A stretch of 64,000 bases of DNA, from positions 36,052,162-36,116,161 of the forward strand of contig OU342637.1 in NCBI GenBank assembly GCA_910589415.1. The letters are read 5' to 3'. The DNA comes from Malachius bipustulatus (taxonomy: Eukaryota > Arthropoda > Insecta > Coleoptera > Melyridae). The notes beneath the pieces were generated by a model, which was not told where the DNA came from, did not search any database, and saw only the letters and a program-made list of their open reading frames with translations. The stretch's first letter is position 1; each line of letters opens with the position of its first letter. The position numbers and the translations under genes were made by a program. Below are positions 22,760-32,949 of the stretch, one piece after another.

Positions 22760-25070
22760 TGATAAATGAAGTAATGAAAATTCATGCTTGTGATTGGTGA
22801 CAAACTGTTGAATAATTAAATATTAATCTTCATCTTCAAGTAATAGTTAATATTCCAGAAAAAATCACCGATTATTGACTGAATTATTAAGGAGTCGTGC
22901 AAAAACTGTTATCTTCTACAGACAAATTCAGAACAGCAATCAAAAAGTGGAATCATGTACGATGCCACTTATTTTCGAACGGTATTATTTTTCTAACGAA
23001 GCTATTGCTTGTTGATTAAACTTCCGTTTCCACAAGCCGTTTACACTGAAAAATTCGGAACAAATTTATTCCTTGGTTAAACCCGGCTGTATCTTTTTAT
23101 TGTTATAATATGCTTTGTATTTCGCTCATCTCAAAAGCAATATGCGGCCTATTGTGCAAAGATAGATGGACAAAAAATCAACAGAATTGTTCAAATTAGT
23201 GATTCGATTCGATTATTGGTGTTTTTTTTTTTCAATGGTTTGTAGAATCAGTTACAACATATTTTTTATCTAGCTCTGTATAATTGTTTCAGCATATCTA
23301 CAAGCACAACAAAGTGATGTAAAAATGTTGTCAAATTACATGAACAAACGGACAGGAAGAGAGTAAGCGATGCATTATATCTCGATTAATATTGACAATC
23401 ACGCACTCCAGGCCCGGCAGGCAGGCAGCAGGAGCAGCAGGAATGGGTTGAGAAGCTGGCATCGATAAATATTTACTATCTGCTTCAACCCAAAATAGAG
23501 TACATCGAGCTTTAAATAAATACGCACCCGGTCGGAATTATTCAGGGCATGATCTACCTGTATTGAACTTTTCAGTTCGAAAAATATCTGCTTTAGTTGC
23601 ACGAGTAGTAGATAGTACTTTACAGTTGTCCCAGCCAATTTAATACTTTCAGTTTATTATTGATCTAATCATGTTGTGTCAGTTCCGAATTTAAATTATT
23701 TAAATCGAACTGCTCTGCCGATACCTACAATATGCAGGTATAATAGTGGTGTAGATAAAATTTTATTTCAGTTCATTTCACCCATTTCCTCAGCTTATAC
23801 GTATTATAGTTAGTTGCATTATAAAAGTAAATCGGGAGACATTTGTTTAGAGATGGAGTAACGTTTTGATGTTTCGTTAATATAATCGAGAGTAATTTAA
23901 AAGGTGCAGATGTTCTGTATTTACGATAGAATTAACTCGAACAACAAATTTTATAAAACTCAGTTAACTGTATTATGTTCAGATCAAATAGAAACTTCTG
24001 AGGAAGGCAATAACTTCATCACATACCTACAACTTTGCCAAACAACTTTCAGATAACATATGTCCGAGGGTTTATTATATAAACTTCCAGATATTGTACG
24101 CGTATAAACGTGTTATGGTTACTAATAAAATACTGAAGGACTGATAGGAAATATCGAAGGAATTCGACTGAAAAGAATTTGATTTGAATAAAATATCATG
24201 GAATGAATTTTAGTTGAATTATTTCAGTTATTATTCTTTGGTTTATTTGGAACGCGAATTTATTTTCCAGAATTTTCCAATACACCGTGGAGGAGCAGTT
24301 CCGCAATTTTAAAATATCTACAAGATCGTTACATACCGTTATTGACGAAAATTTAATAAACAATATAAAATTTCTGATAGGTATGAATAAATAAACTATT
24401 TAATTGTAAATAAATAATTATTATAAAAATCTGAAGAAGTTATTTTCATTTCCTCAATCATAGTAAGTATAGATCTCTTTTTTTTAACATACAATTTCTG
24501 CAACATTTTTTTAATGTAGCAAGCAATTCGAATATCTCTTAAAGACTCGGCGGTTTACCTTCGAATCATATTTTTTTTCTCTTAGATCTTCAACTAATAC
24601 GTTCTTTACATTGCTAATTTCAAGAAAATAATGACGTACATTTCCATGCGATGAGGAAAAGTTCGAGTTTCCTCCGCTTTAAGCCAATCACACCTCGGCA
24701 TTTTGAGAACTCATTTTCGGAACTCATCGCGTGACGTCGACATATAAGGCATTAATATCGCCCGACTTATAACAATTATTGCAATAACGATCGAAAATCC
24801 ACGATCGATTGCAATCCGCTCTACGTGTATCTTCAACCTATTGCCGTGCCCTTGCAATTCGCAGAGGTCGGTGACCTCTATTTGTGGCAGGGTGTTTTGC
24901 TTGGTAGAACAGTTTCCACGCTGATCTATTAAGACTATTCCATTACTTCTATCTTCTGCAGTGTTTATAATATATTCAGATTCCGATATTGTTTGAATTG
25001 GATATTAAGAAAATACCTACGTCTCTATTAAAAAGTAGAGGTGATATATCTTTTTTTGACTAATTATTCT
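22760..25070. other. AT-rich sequence, no supported gene
   Basis: No protein or RNA feature is recognised. Confidence 0.4.
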
Positions 25071-25077
25071 CTCAAAG

Positions 25078-25580
25078 TCGAAGAGAAAATAGCGTCTTCA
25101 TCTCGTGGAGAATAGCTATTATCCACTCAAACGTTCCAATACTTGTGTAACGGCTTGCGTTGAAATTTTCGTTCCCGTGAGTAATAGGTATCATTCTCCG
25201 CTCGTTCAAGAATATAATATTCTCTAAGAGTATCGAACAAAACTCTCATTATCCTGGTGATTCCACTTACATTAAACAACAATGACATTCAGCGAATGAG
25301 TGGAGTGGACGGCATAAAACGTCATAATATCAACTCGAACGCCTTGCCGTATCCAATAAGCATAATTATTGGGATGTCTCTTAGTAACGTGATGTTATTG
25401 AATAATATTAAATTATCAGAGCTATGTATCGATTCACAATAGAGACGTAGAGAAAATAGCGTATTTTCCTCGCAGAAAATAACTAGTATTCACTTGGACA
25501 TTCCAACACTTGTGTTGAAAATTGCGTTCTCGTGAATAATAGCCATCATTCTTGGCTTGTTGGAGAATATTTTATTCTTG
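25078..25580. repeat. Diverged direct repeat, two copies about 365 bp apart
   Basis: Copy one lies at about 25078-25235 and copy two at about 25443-25580. Shared landmarks, in order, are gagaaaatagcgt, a c-g-t-g/c-a-g-a gaat core, ttccaa(t/c)acttgtgt, a gttgaaaatt/gttgaaattt segment, gttc(c/t)cgtga and a catcattctcc/g-type tail. The copies differ at many positions and by small gaps, so this is an old tandem duplication or two copies of an old dispersed repeat. Confidence 0.5.
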
Positions 25581-26161
25581 TTACCATCAAAAAAATAATG
25601 ATTAAAAATCAATCCTGCGTTATTGTTTATTTTACATTTTAGCAACCGTTTTTAAAATTTCTTAGCGCTTGTTGATCGACATCGGTTCCAATATTTTTCT
25701 CGTTTCATCAAGTGCGTTTGTAAACAAAGTAAAATTGCTTGCTATTCGTTTTTATTGGAAAAAACATCAATCGCTTTTTGAAACATGTTTATGCTTTACC
25801 GAACAGGATCCCCACAGATAACGACGTCCCAATCTGTTTTACAGAGTGAAGAATCTAATTGCCCAAAATAATTTCAGCAAATACGTAGGTAGATAGATAT
25901 ATTTTAGAATTCAAATTATTCTTTCATCTAACGCACACGCATAGTGATCAGATAAATTTAGCTTCACGTTGACTCTCGCGTTGCCGTGATTGGGGTAGTA
26001 GTAGAAAGTTGGTTCTCGGTGCGAAGAGATCGAGATTCATGAACTCGGATATCGCGTCTTGGTGCGTGCGAGAACATCGAAGCAGGCGACTCGCGTGATA
26101 GACTATTGTGATTTGTAGTCACAGACTTATAACAAATGAATATATCGAGCTATACGTGAGA

Positions 26162-26341
26162 AATTCCGTGTTTTATTGAAGTTAGTTTAAAAGTCTTCCC
26201 AACCAAATCCCATCGATCTCGAACCAGAACCAGACCAGAACCAGGTAAATCAACCGGAACCAGGTGAATGATATGACCACGTAAGTATAGCGAGACGCGA
26301 AATGTGTCTCTCTCCTGCAGCTCGGGATTAATTTCGTTTCA
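26162..26341 (+). repeat. 5' LTR, R-U5 part, of a deleted gypsy-like element
   Basis: This 180-bp segment (aattccgtgttttatt ... tttcgtttca) is repeated at 27332-27510 with four substitutions and one single-base gap. It ends immediately before a primer-binding-site-like sequence, as a 5' LTR must. A canonical splice donor, ccacgtaagta, lies inside both copies. Sequence upstream of 26162 does not match the corresponding U3 part of the 3' LTR, so the U3 of this LTR is replaced, deleted or from another subfamily. Confidence 0.75.
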
Positions 26342-26342
26342 G

Positions 26343-26360
26343 TGGTGCCGAAACCAGGGA
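26343..26360 (+). other. Primer-binding site of the gypsy-like element
   Basis: The bases tggtgccgaaaccaggga begin two bases after the LTR end at 26341. A TGG start at this exact position is the expected complement of a tRNA CCA end. I do not assign the tRNA. Confidence 0.7.
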
Positions 26361-26498
26361 TCGATGGTGGAAGACTCCTGTTAAGGTGTTAGGAGTTGGG
26401 TGCTAGGTGCTAGGGAAATATTTTAGGGAATATGTAGTTAGGACTTTAGCCTCGCACATATTTTGGGACGACACACATACAAGCCGCCTTTGTAACAA

Positions 26499-27071
26499 TT
26501 GCCACACACACTCAAGCGCCAAGCCTCTTTTCGACACCCTCAATCCAACCCAGCGGAGAGGTACATGAAGGAACTAGGGAGACTCTTGCGGACTTACTGT
26601 CACCGTCGCCACTCTTTATGGCCGACTGCCCTACCTGAAATCCAGGACTGCCTCAATAAACTTCCTCACTCCAGCACCGGATTTCCACCGAGTCAAGTTT
26701 TGACCGGGAAAATGGTTCAATATGCTCTCGACCCATATTTCCAGTCTTACCTCCCACCGAGGATAACAACGACCAAAGAAGAAATACACCGGATCGTCCG
26801 AGAGCACCTAGTAGCCGAAGGTGAACGACGTAGGCGAAAGCAAAAGATAAAGCCCGGAGAATTTCAGCTTCCGGAATTGGTGCTATTACGCACCAACCCC
26901 ATGTCAAAGGCCATCGAAAATTTCAGCCGTAAATTCGCCCTCCTCTATGCAGGACCATACCGCGTAGTTGCAAAACCCTACCCCAATGTTTATACCCTCG
27001 TGACGCCAGACGGGGCCCAACACGTGGGAAACTTTAATATAAAAAACTTGATTCCGTTTCGCAGCCCGTAA
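26499..27071 (+). pseudogene. Ty3/gypsy integrase, C-terminal part
   Basis: The frame encodes FRHPQSNPAERYMKELGRLL, which holds the third catalytic residue (the Glu of NPAER) of the DDE integrase core. It continues with TYCHRRHSLWPTALPEIQ, LNKLPHSSTGFPPSQVLTG, a Lys/Arg-rich linker, and LYAGPYRVVAKPYPNVYTL with the GPY/F module common in gypsy integrases. The zinc-binding domain and both catalytic Asp residues are absent, as are gag, protease and reverse transcriptase. The copy lies 140 bp after the primer-binding site, so nearly the whole internal region was deleted. The remaining frame is open to its natural end. Integrase normally inserts the cDNA; this fragment cannot. Confidence 0.85.
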
Positions 27072-27114
27072 ACTGCCACCCAGGACACCGTCGGAGTATT
27101 TGGAAGTTCGGGGG

Positions 27115-27510
27115 AGCACCTACCATTCGGAGAAGACTAGACTCATTACCGTGGGATCACCTAACGGGACTATCGGATTGTTTCGTATGTTTTTGTCGTG
27201 AGTCGTGGGTCGTGGGCATCCGTTACTTAAGTCTGACCCACGCCAACGACACGGGGGAGTCTGAGACGGACCCTCTGGGAAAATATATGCTCTCTGAGAA
27301 TAATCCGATAGAAGTGCGTTCAAGTGTGAATAATTCCGTGTTTTATTGAAGTTCGTTTAAAAGTCTTCCCAACCAAATTCCATCATCTCGAACCAGAACC
27401 AGACCAGAACCAGGTAAATCAACCGGAACCAGGTGAATGATATGACCACGTAAGTACAGCGAGACGCGAAATGTGTCTCTCTCCTGCAGCTCAGGATTAA
27501 TTTCGTTTCA
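27115..27510 (+). repeat. 3' LTR of the deleted gypsy-like element
   Basis: It follows the integrase stop and a short purine-rich stretch (cgggggag, 27109-27116) that may be the polypurine tract. Its last 179 bp match 26162-26341, and both copies end exactly at tttcgtttca. The U3 part (27117-27331) has no match upstream of the 5' copy. The first base is estimated from the purine tract and is not certain. Confidence 0.65.
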
Positions 27511-27891
27511 ATACATACTTTAATATTTAAAGAAAAGAAAAGCATGGAATCCTTAATTCACCAGAATGGGTTCCACGACTTCTTTTACAACAGATCAAAA
27601 CGTATCATTCTAATAAGAATAACAAACTATAATGACAGTAAACATCAAATTCAAACTTTTTCATGTTTACAAATTCCAAATAATATTCATTCGCATATAC
27701 CATACCGTGTTGACTTAAATATGCTGGTCATAGGATTCATTAAGTGAACAGATATTTAGGACACGCATGTAAATGCAAAAGAGATAGCGATTGATATCCC
27801 AGACGAACCACCTACGGGCGATGTTGTCTAAGCTGTCAATTTTTAATAAATTTGCTGTGACACAAGTTGCAAATAATTGTCGCTTCGAGTT

Positions 27892-28196
27892 GATCTGACG
27901 TCGAGCAAGCGCGCCCTTAGTCATCTGAGGACGTCGTGCAAATTCGGCAAGCGTACCCTATCATCGTCGACTCAAGCAAGCATCGAAATCGATTCGCTCT
28001 TCGAAAGAATCGATTTCTACACGTCGATCACGAGAGCTTGATTCGGAGTACTGTACGCCGATCTTTTCTGCTCAACCATGGAACCCGTAGAGAAGTCGTT
28101 GCGCGACGCCAAGATGGACAAAGCTCAAATCCACGACATTGTCCTGGTAGGCGGTTCGACTAGGGTCCAGAAACTGCTCCAAGATTTCTTCAACGG
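27892..28196 (+). pseudogene. HSP70 pseudogene, left fragment
   Basis: The translation follows the substrate-binding/ATPase junction of cytosolic HSP70. It reads [33 protein letters not shown] and [10 protein letters not shown], then an in-frame TGA at 28039-28041 where HSP70 has Arg. It goes on with [34 protein letters not shown] and [11 protein letters not shown]. Residues of the canonical P-K-V step are missing after GGSTR. There are no introns. The match stops at 28196, where a solo LTR begins, and resumes at 32733. HSP70 is an ATP-driven cytosolic chaperone; this copy is non-functional. Confidence 0.9.
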
Positions 28197-29100
28197 TGTA
28201 ACGGGATTTTTCTGTGGGTAGAGGTGAGTTCCCAGGAATGGATATTTGCCCCTTTGTACCCGTGACAAGTCGATTAAATAGTTAGGGTTTATTTACAAAA
28301 GAAGTATATTTACAATAAATCGATCTAGTACTATTATCCATACAACTGATCTTAGGGTTGCTCCGTCCTCTGAGTGAGAGAAAGGGGGTGGCCCTCGTTC
28401 TGGATAGTGACCGGATTGGCTACAGATAACCGCGTCGAAGGCGGCCTCGTTTACCATTGGCCTTTCCGGTACTACTGCTGCTGGTGTCCTCGCTGCTTGC
28501 CGTTCATCGTCAGTAATTCCGCCGCCGTCGCACGATCTGCGCTGTCCCCGACCGTATGCAAGATACGCGTCTCGGGGCCCTCCGGGCGATTACCTTCGTT
28601 GGCAGGCGCTCTCTGAAACAAAAGCCGCTCCCGATGCCTCACTACGACCTCGGAACGGCTGTTACTGGATCCGGCCCTCAATACAGGCCGGGTAGGGATT
28701 GAAGGGATCTGCCGGAACCTCAATGCAGTTCCGGTTGATTACCTATCTCAGTGCCTATCTCAGGCCAGAGCTCACTTCACTCTAGTCGTGCTTCCGATGC
28801 CGGGTTACGGTTCGGTCAACTCAGTTCATCGACCTACTGTATCCGGCTATGTATACTGTATGGGGCACTCACTCATGCCCCAGCTGATCTCCGGGCTCAA
28901 TTCACCTAGGAGAGAGAGTTGTTCGCAAGTCAATTCCTCACGATGCACTCTGCTGAGTCTTCAACTGGTGCTCTTTATATAGCCGGTGCTGGTGGAGATA
29001 ATCTGCTAATCACTGTCGTAAAAACTGTATCATTCCAGATAAACCCCTCCAAGAATGAAATAAATAATAATTATCAACGAAAGCCTCGGATTTCGTTACA
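28197..29100 (-). mobile_element. Solo LTR with ACGG target duplication
   Basis: The 904-bp unit starts TGTAACGGG and ends TTTCGTTACA, giving perfect TGTAACG...CGTTACA termini. It is flanked by ACGG at 28193-28196 and 29101-29104. A TATA box (minus strand, 28973-28981) and an AATAAA-type signal near the other end (minus strand, about 28290-28330) place transcription on the minus strand. The internal region of the retroelement has been lost, presumably by LTR-LTR recombination. It inserted at the junction between HSP70 sequence and the 5' end of the LINE. Confidence 0.8.
28973..28981 (-). promoter_or_regulatory. TATA box of the solo LTR
   Basis: On the minus strand the sequence is ggctatataaagagc. 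Its position in the first fifth of the minus-oriented LTR fits the U3 core promoter; transcription would start about 25-30 bp downstream, near ctcagcagagtg. Confidence 0.6.
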
Positions 29101-29127
29101 ACGGGAAAGAAGAAGAAAAAGAATTGA

Positions 29128-29649
29128 GAAGCAAGATCTACTAATGTTGACGGAGGTGACAGCAGTGGCAGAGGACTGAATTATGCGCTCGCTACAGCTA
29201 AAGTAGTTCAGAACCGCAATAAGAGAGATTTAGGCCTACTCGACGATGACGGTAACAAGACAGCAGTGAACCAGCGGTCTACTGATAAGGGACGAGTAGA
29301 TAGCGATAAAAGGCGATCCAGACCTACTATAATTGGATCAAATAATACTGTCAATAGTGAGGTTAAGACTGTGCCAAGGAATGGCTATTTACATTTATAC
29401 AGGATGCATCCTGATACTGATGAAGCGGACGTTGTTAATTTCTTGGGAAAAACAGCTCCAGACATCGAGTTCAAATGCGAGACTCTGAAAAAGAGCGAAT
29501 ATTCTGCGTCATTCAGGCTTACATACCCGATTCAGTATGTAAACAAAGTGTACGACAATGAACTGTGGCCAGTTGGGGCGGCGGTTCGCAGATATTTCTG
29601 GCGGAGAGACTCGGGTTTTACCCCGGAGAAGATGAGCGAGAGGTCCTGA
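29128..29649 (+). pseudogene. LINE ORF1, C-terminal part (5'-truncated)
   Basis: The frame is open from 29128, after a TGA at 29125-29127, to 29649. It begins EARSTNVDGGDSSGRGL and includes the Met at 29266. The C-terminal domain reads GYLHLYRMHPDTDEADVVNF, then FKCETLKKSEYSASFRLTY and WPVGAAVRRYFW. This matches the RRM-like end domain of CR1/jockey ORF1 proteins, which chaperone LINE RNA; the usual ending is 'P..WP.G..vr.f'. The usual N-terminal half, often with a PHD/zinc part, is missing. The end overlaps the ORF2 frame by 85 bases. Confidence 0.7.
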
Positions 29650-32528
29650 TAGACTGTGGTACAGAAAATACATGTTCCCTTGTTCACTTTAATATACAAA
29701 GTTTATTCAACAAGTCAGATTTATTGGAGGTGCAACTAGAGAGAGATCGTCCCCAGTTTCTCTGCCTGAGTGAAACATGGATTACGCGAGAAAAAAGTGA
29801 TATCCAAATTCAAGGTTACACAATGATGGAGCAGTACTACCGAGTCGAGCGAGAGCACGGCGGGGTGGCGCTTCTGGTTAGGGATGACACTGCAGGGTTC
29901 TGTTCTCCTATGGGATGGATTGCTGAGATGTCGAAGGAAACACACTTCGAGTGTGTGGGTGTTGTATACAGGGGAGTAGCTTGCATAGTAACAATTTACA
30001 GATCATCTGGTAGTCGTGAGTATGACTTGTTTTTTAAAAGGCTTGAAACATTAATTACTCGCATAATAAATAAATATCAATTCATAGTTCTCTGTGGCGA
30101 TCTGAACATTCACGGGGAGGACGCGGATGACAGACACACCAAGCAGTTGTTTGACGTATTCCAGTCATATGGACTTAGGAACCATGTTAGGGAACCAACC
30201 AGGTATACTAATGGGAAGGGATCACAGTTAGATTATATCGTAACTAACTTCCGGGAAGATTTACCATGTAAAGTAATGGAACTAGGCATCTCTGATCATC
30301 TGGCTCAGAGAATCTGGTGGAAGGTGCAGGATGGGAACGGTAGCAAAGGTGATAATAATGACAGTGAATTTGTATACAAAAGGATGATTACAGAGGGAGC
30401 AATATCAGAATTTAGATATTTATTCAATAAGACAGAGATAGATATTGATGATGGTAAATATTCACATGTCGACCATGTTTTCGGTAAATTTTGGTCTCAT
30501 TTTATGTGGTGTTTTGAGGTGGCTTTTCCTAGAAGGTGTGTGAAAGTTGGTAAACATGATCGAGTGACTATTCGATATTCAGATGAACTAAAAAAATGTC
30601 ATCATAACTTAAAATTCTTAAACTGGGTGAAAAAGATCCTAGGAGACCAATGGTTAGGTGATCTGTATCAGAGCTTTAGAGGGCAGTTTAATAAAAAACT
30701 TGACACATTTAGAAGTGATTATTATATGTCTGTGATAGACAATTCAGGTAATAAACCTAGAGCATTCTGGAAGATAGTAAATAATAAGCTTGGTAAGTCC
30801 AGACATAACATTCCCATCACTCTCAAAACTGAGTTGGGTAAAGTTGAGGATCACGTGGGTATAGCGAATGAGTTTGGCAGGTTCTTCGCGACAGTCGGGA
30901 TTGCGTCGCGTTTTTCGGTCCCTGGTGCTTCATGCACAGTTGGCCGGCTACAGTCTGCCTCGATGTTCTTCCGTCCAGTCACTGCCGACGAGGTAGCGAT
31001 TATAATAGCAAACTTGAAGAATGCTTCGGCGGGTATTGAGGAAGTGCCTGTGACGCTTTTAAAGGCATGCTCCCGGGATATATCGGAATACATGGCAAAA
31101 CTTATAAACATAGCTGTTGGGGTGGGTGAGTTTCCTGACGTGCTGAAATTAACTAAAACCATACCAGTATTTAAAAAAGGAGATCGACACTTGACTGAAA
31201 ATTATAGACCTATCTCATTGGTTAGTCCATTCTCAAAAATAATAGAGAAGGCCGTTTATAACCGACTAATTGATTTTTTGCAGAAATTTAGCATCTTGAC
31301 AGAAAGTCAACATGGATTTAGAACACTTTTGTCTACTGAAACAGCCACCAGGGGACTCACTCAGTACATCAGCGAGAAAATAGATGATGGCGAGTGTGTC
31401 GTGGGTGTGTTCTTTGATTTGTCTCGTGCCTTTGATACCCTTAATCCTAACTTTATAGCAGACAAACTGAACCGTATCGGCATTAGGGGCCGTATAAATG
31501 AGTTTTTGACCTCGTTTGTGTCGGGGCGGAGGATGGTCGTGGCTATGGGTGAGGCTGTATCCGATGAATACGATGTGAGGATGGGAACTCCTCAGGGTAG
31601 TGTGTTGGGCCCGTTGCTCTTTCTGCTGTACGTGAATGATCTGCCGGATCATATTAACAAGGGAAGGATTTTTATGTATGCCGATGATACATCGATTGTC
31701 ATCTCCCACAGAGATAGTGATTTGGCTGCCCTGGAGGTAAATGATGTACTGGTACAGTTTGGTAAGTGGTGTGAGGTTAATAACTTGGTTCTGAATCACT
31801 CTAAGACGAAATATGTGCAATTTACAGGTATTTATAGGGAACCGGTCAACTTTGATGTTGTGCTTGACGGCATAAAAATTGCCCAAGTAGGTGTAATCAA
31901 GTTTTTGGGGACAATTATTGACTCAAAACTTAATTGGGTTGACCACCTTAACGGTGTATGCGCAAGGCTAAATTCTCTCTCTTATGCTATGCTGAAGTTA
32001 AAGAAAATATTTGACTGTAACCGTCTGATACAGTTATATTACGGATTAATTTATCCAGTCATATCTTATAACATCATTTGTTGGGGTCAGGCAGCTGACG
32101 TGAAAAGAGTGTTTGTCTGTCAGAAGCGTGTTCTTCGTGTAATGTTTGGGTTGACACAGATGGAAACATGCAGAAATGTTTTCAGTAGGCATAAAATCAT
32201 GACAGTTGTTTCATTGTACGTTTATAAAATATTAATGTCCACGTATGATAACTTGCAGAGTTTTGTAAAACGAAATGAAGTTCATGGCTATTCGACTAGA
32301 GCAAATAACTTGATTCATATGCCCAAGATTAAACATCTAAATTATAAGAAGTCTCCGGTCTATGCTGGCTGCTCCCTTTACAACGCTCTTCCCGCAAATA
32401 TTAGGAGCTTACGCAGAAATCAGTTTAAGATTACTATAAAGACTATACTGTCCTCGAATATCTTTTATACATTAGACGAATACCATGCCTATATAGAATT
32501 CGGTGAATTTTCTGGAGCTATAGCTTAG
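29565..32528 (+). CDS. LINE ORF2: endonuclease and reverse transcriptase, 987 codons
   Basis: ORF2 nicks target DNA and reverse-transcribes the element RNA at the nick. The AP-type endonuclease comes first, with FNIQSLFNK (Asn 43), LSETW (Glu 70), CGDLNIHG (178-184), LDYI (Asp 223) and the closing SDH (243-245). The reverse transcriptase follows, with FKKGDRHLTENYRPISL (537-552), FFDLSRAFDTL (first catalytic Asp at 618), GTPQGSVLGPLLF (674-686) and MYADDT (704-709). A thumb and C-terminal region with HGYSTRANN closes it. Every catalytic motif is present and there is no stop or frameshift, so the enzyme could be active. The frame starts inside ORF1, which suggests reinitiation or coupling. No RNase H domain is seen, fitting the CR1/jockey group. 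Confidence 0.93.
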   Translation: MASWGGGSQIFLAERLGFYPGEDEREVLIDCGTENTCSLVHFNIQSLFNKSDLLEVQLERDRPQFLCLSETWITREKSDIQIQGYTMMEQYYRVEREHGGVALLVRDDTAGFCSPMGWIAEMSKETHFECVGVVYRGVACIVTIYRSSGSREYDLFFKRLETLITRIINKYQFIVLCGDLNIHGEDADDRHTKQLFDVFQSYGLRNHVREPTRYTNGKGSQLDYIVTNFREDLPCKVMELGISDHLAQRIWWKVQDGNGSKGDNNDSEFVYKRMITEGAISEFRYLFNKTEIDIDDGKYSHVDHVFGKFWSHFMWCFEVAFPRRCVKVGKHDRVTIRYSDELKKCHHNLKFLNWVKKILGDQWLGDLYQSFRGQFNKKLDTFRSDYYMSVIDNSGNKPRAFWKIVNNKLGKSRHNIPITLKTELGKVEDHVGIANEFGRFFATVGIASRFSVPGASCTVGRLQSASMFFRPVTADEVAIIIANLKNASAGIEEVPVTLLKACSRDISEYMAKLINIAVGVGEFPDVLKLTKTIPVFKKGDRHLTENYRPISLVSPFSKIIEKAVYNRLIDFLQKFSILTESQHGFRTLLSTETATRGLTQYISEKIDDGECVVGVFFDLSRAFDTLNPNFIADKLNRIGIRGRINEFLTSFVSGRRMVVAMGEAVSDEYDVRMGTPQGSVLGPLLFLLYVNDLPDHINKGRIFMYADDTSIVISHRDSDLAALEVNDVLVQFGKWCEVNNLVLNHSKTKYVQFTGIYREPVNFDVVLDGIKIAQVGVIKFLGTIIDSKLNWVDHLNGVCARLNSLSYAMLKLKKIFDCNRLIQLYYGLIYPVISYNIICWGQAADVKRVFVCQKRVLRVMFGLTQMETCRNVFSRHKIMTVVSLYVYKILMSTYDNLQSFVKRNEVHGYSTRANNLIHMPKIKHLNYKKSPVYAGCSLYNALPANIRSLRRNQFKITIKTILSSNIFYTLDEYHAYIEFGEFSGAIA

Positions 32529-32732
32529 CGATGTGAGCACGGAGCCCTGCGGATGTCGTCTATAGTCTATAGATGTGTTAAGACGTGCAATACTTTTTTT
32601 TTGTAATTTCGTAGTGTCAATTTACTGTTTTTGTTATTGTAAATACTGTACTCACTAACGACGAGCCATGTAAATATGTTGTGTGTTCTTTAAAATGGCG
32701 AATAAAGGAATAGAATAGAATAGAATAGAATA

Positions 32733-32945
32733 GAATTGAACAAATCCAAGCCGCCATATTGCACGGCGATAAGTCTGTAGAAGTCCAAGATCTTCTCTTG
32801 CTCGACGTGAAGCCTCTCTCGCTGGGCATTGAAACAGCCGGCGGCGTCATGACTGCTTTAATCAAGCGTAACATGACCATCCCCACATCATACCAACATG
32901 ACAACATGCAGATTCTCCATTATTTCTCCATTAGAGTACCTTGAT
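32733..32945 (+). pseudogene. HSP70 pseudogene, right fragment
   Basis: The translation reads [15 protein letters not shown], then [20 protein letters not shown] and [16 protein letters not shown] before similarity fades around 32900-32945. A 48-54 base stretch of the HSP70 gene (the INPDEAVAYGAAV region) is missing between aaatcc and aagccgcc, a deletion consistent with a tcc microhomology. Together with 27892-28196 this is one intronless HSP70 copy split by the LINE and solo LTR. Confidence 0.88.
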
Positions 32946-32949
32946 ATAA

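Larger units (their letters stand above)
29105..32732 (+). mobile_element. 5'-truncated CR1/jockey-group LINE with intact ORF2
   Basis: The insertion carries the end of ORF1, a complete ORF2 and a 3' UTR ending in an (aatag)n tail at about 32709-32732. It interrupts the HSP70 pseudogene between FFNG and ELNK. The target flanks show loss of a few bases rather than a clear duplication. It lacks its 5' end, so it probably has no promoter of its own. The intact ORF2 suggests a young insertion. Confidence 0.85.

Noticed and set aside
28081..28196. Functional HSP70 exon
   Set aside because: In-frame stop just upstream, internal codon loss, and continuation only beyond a 4.5-kb insertion show it is a pseudogene.
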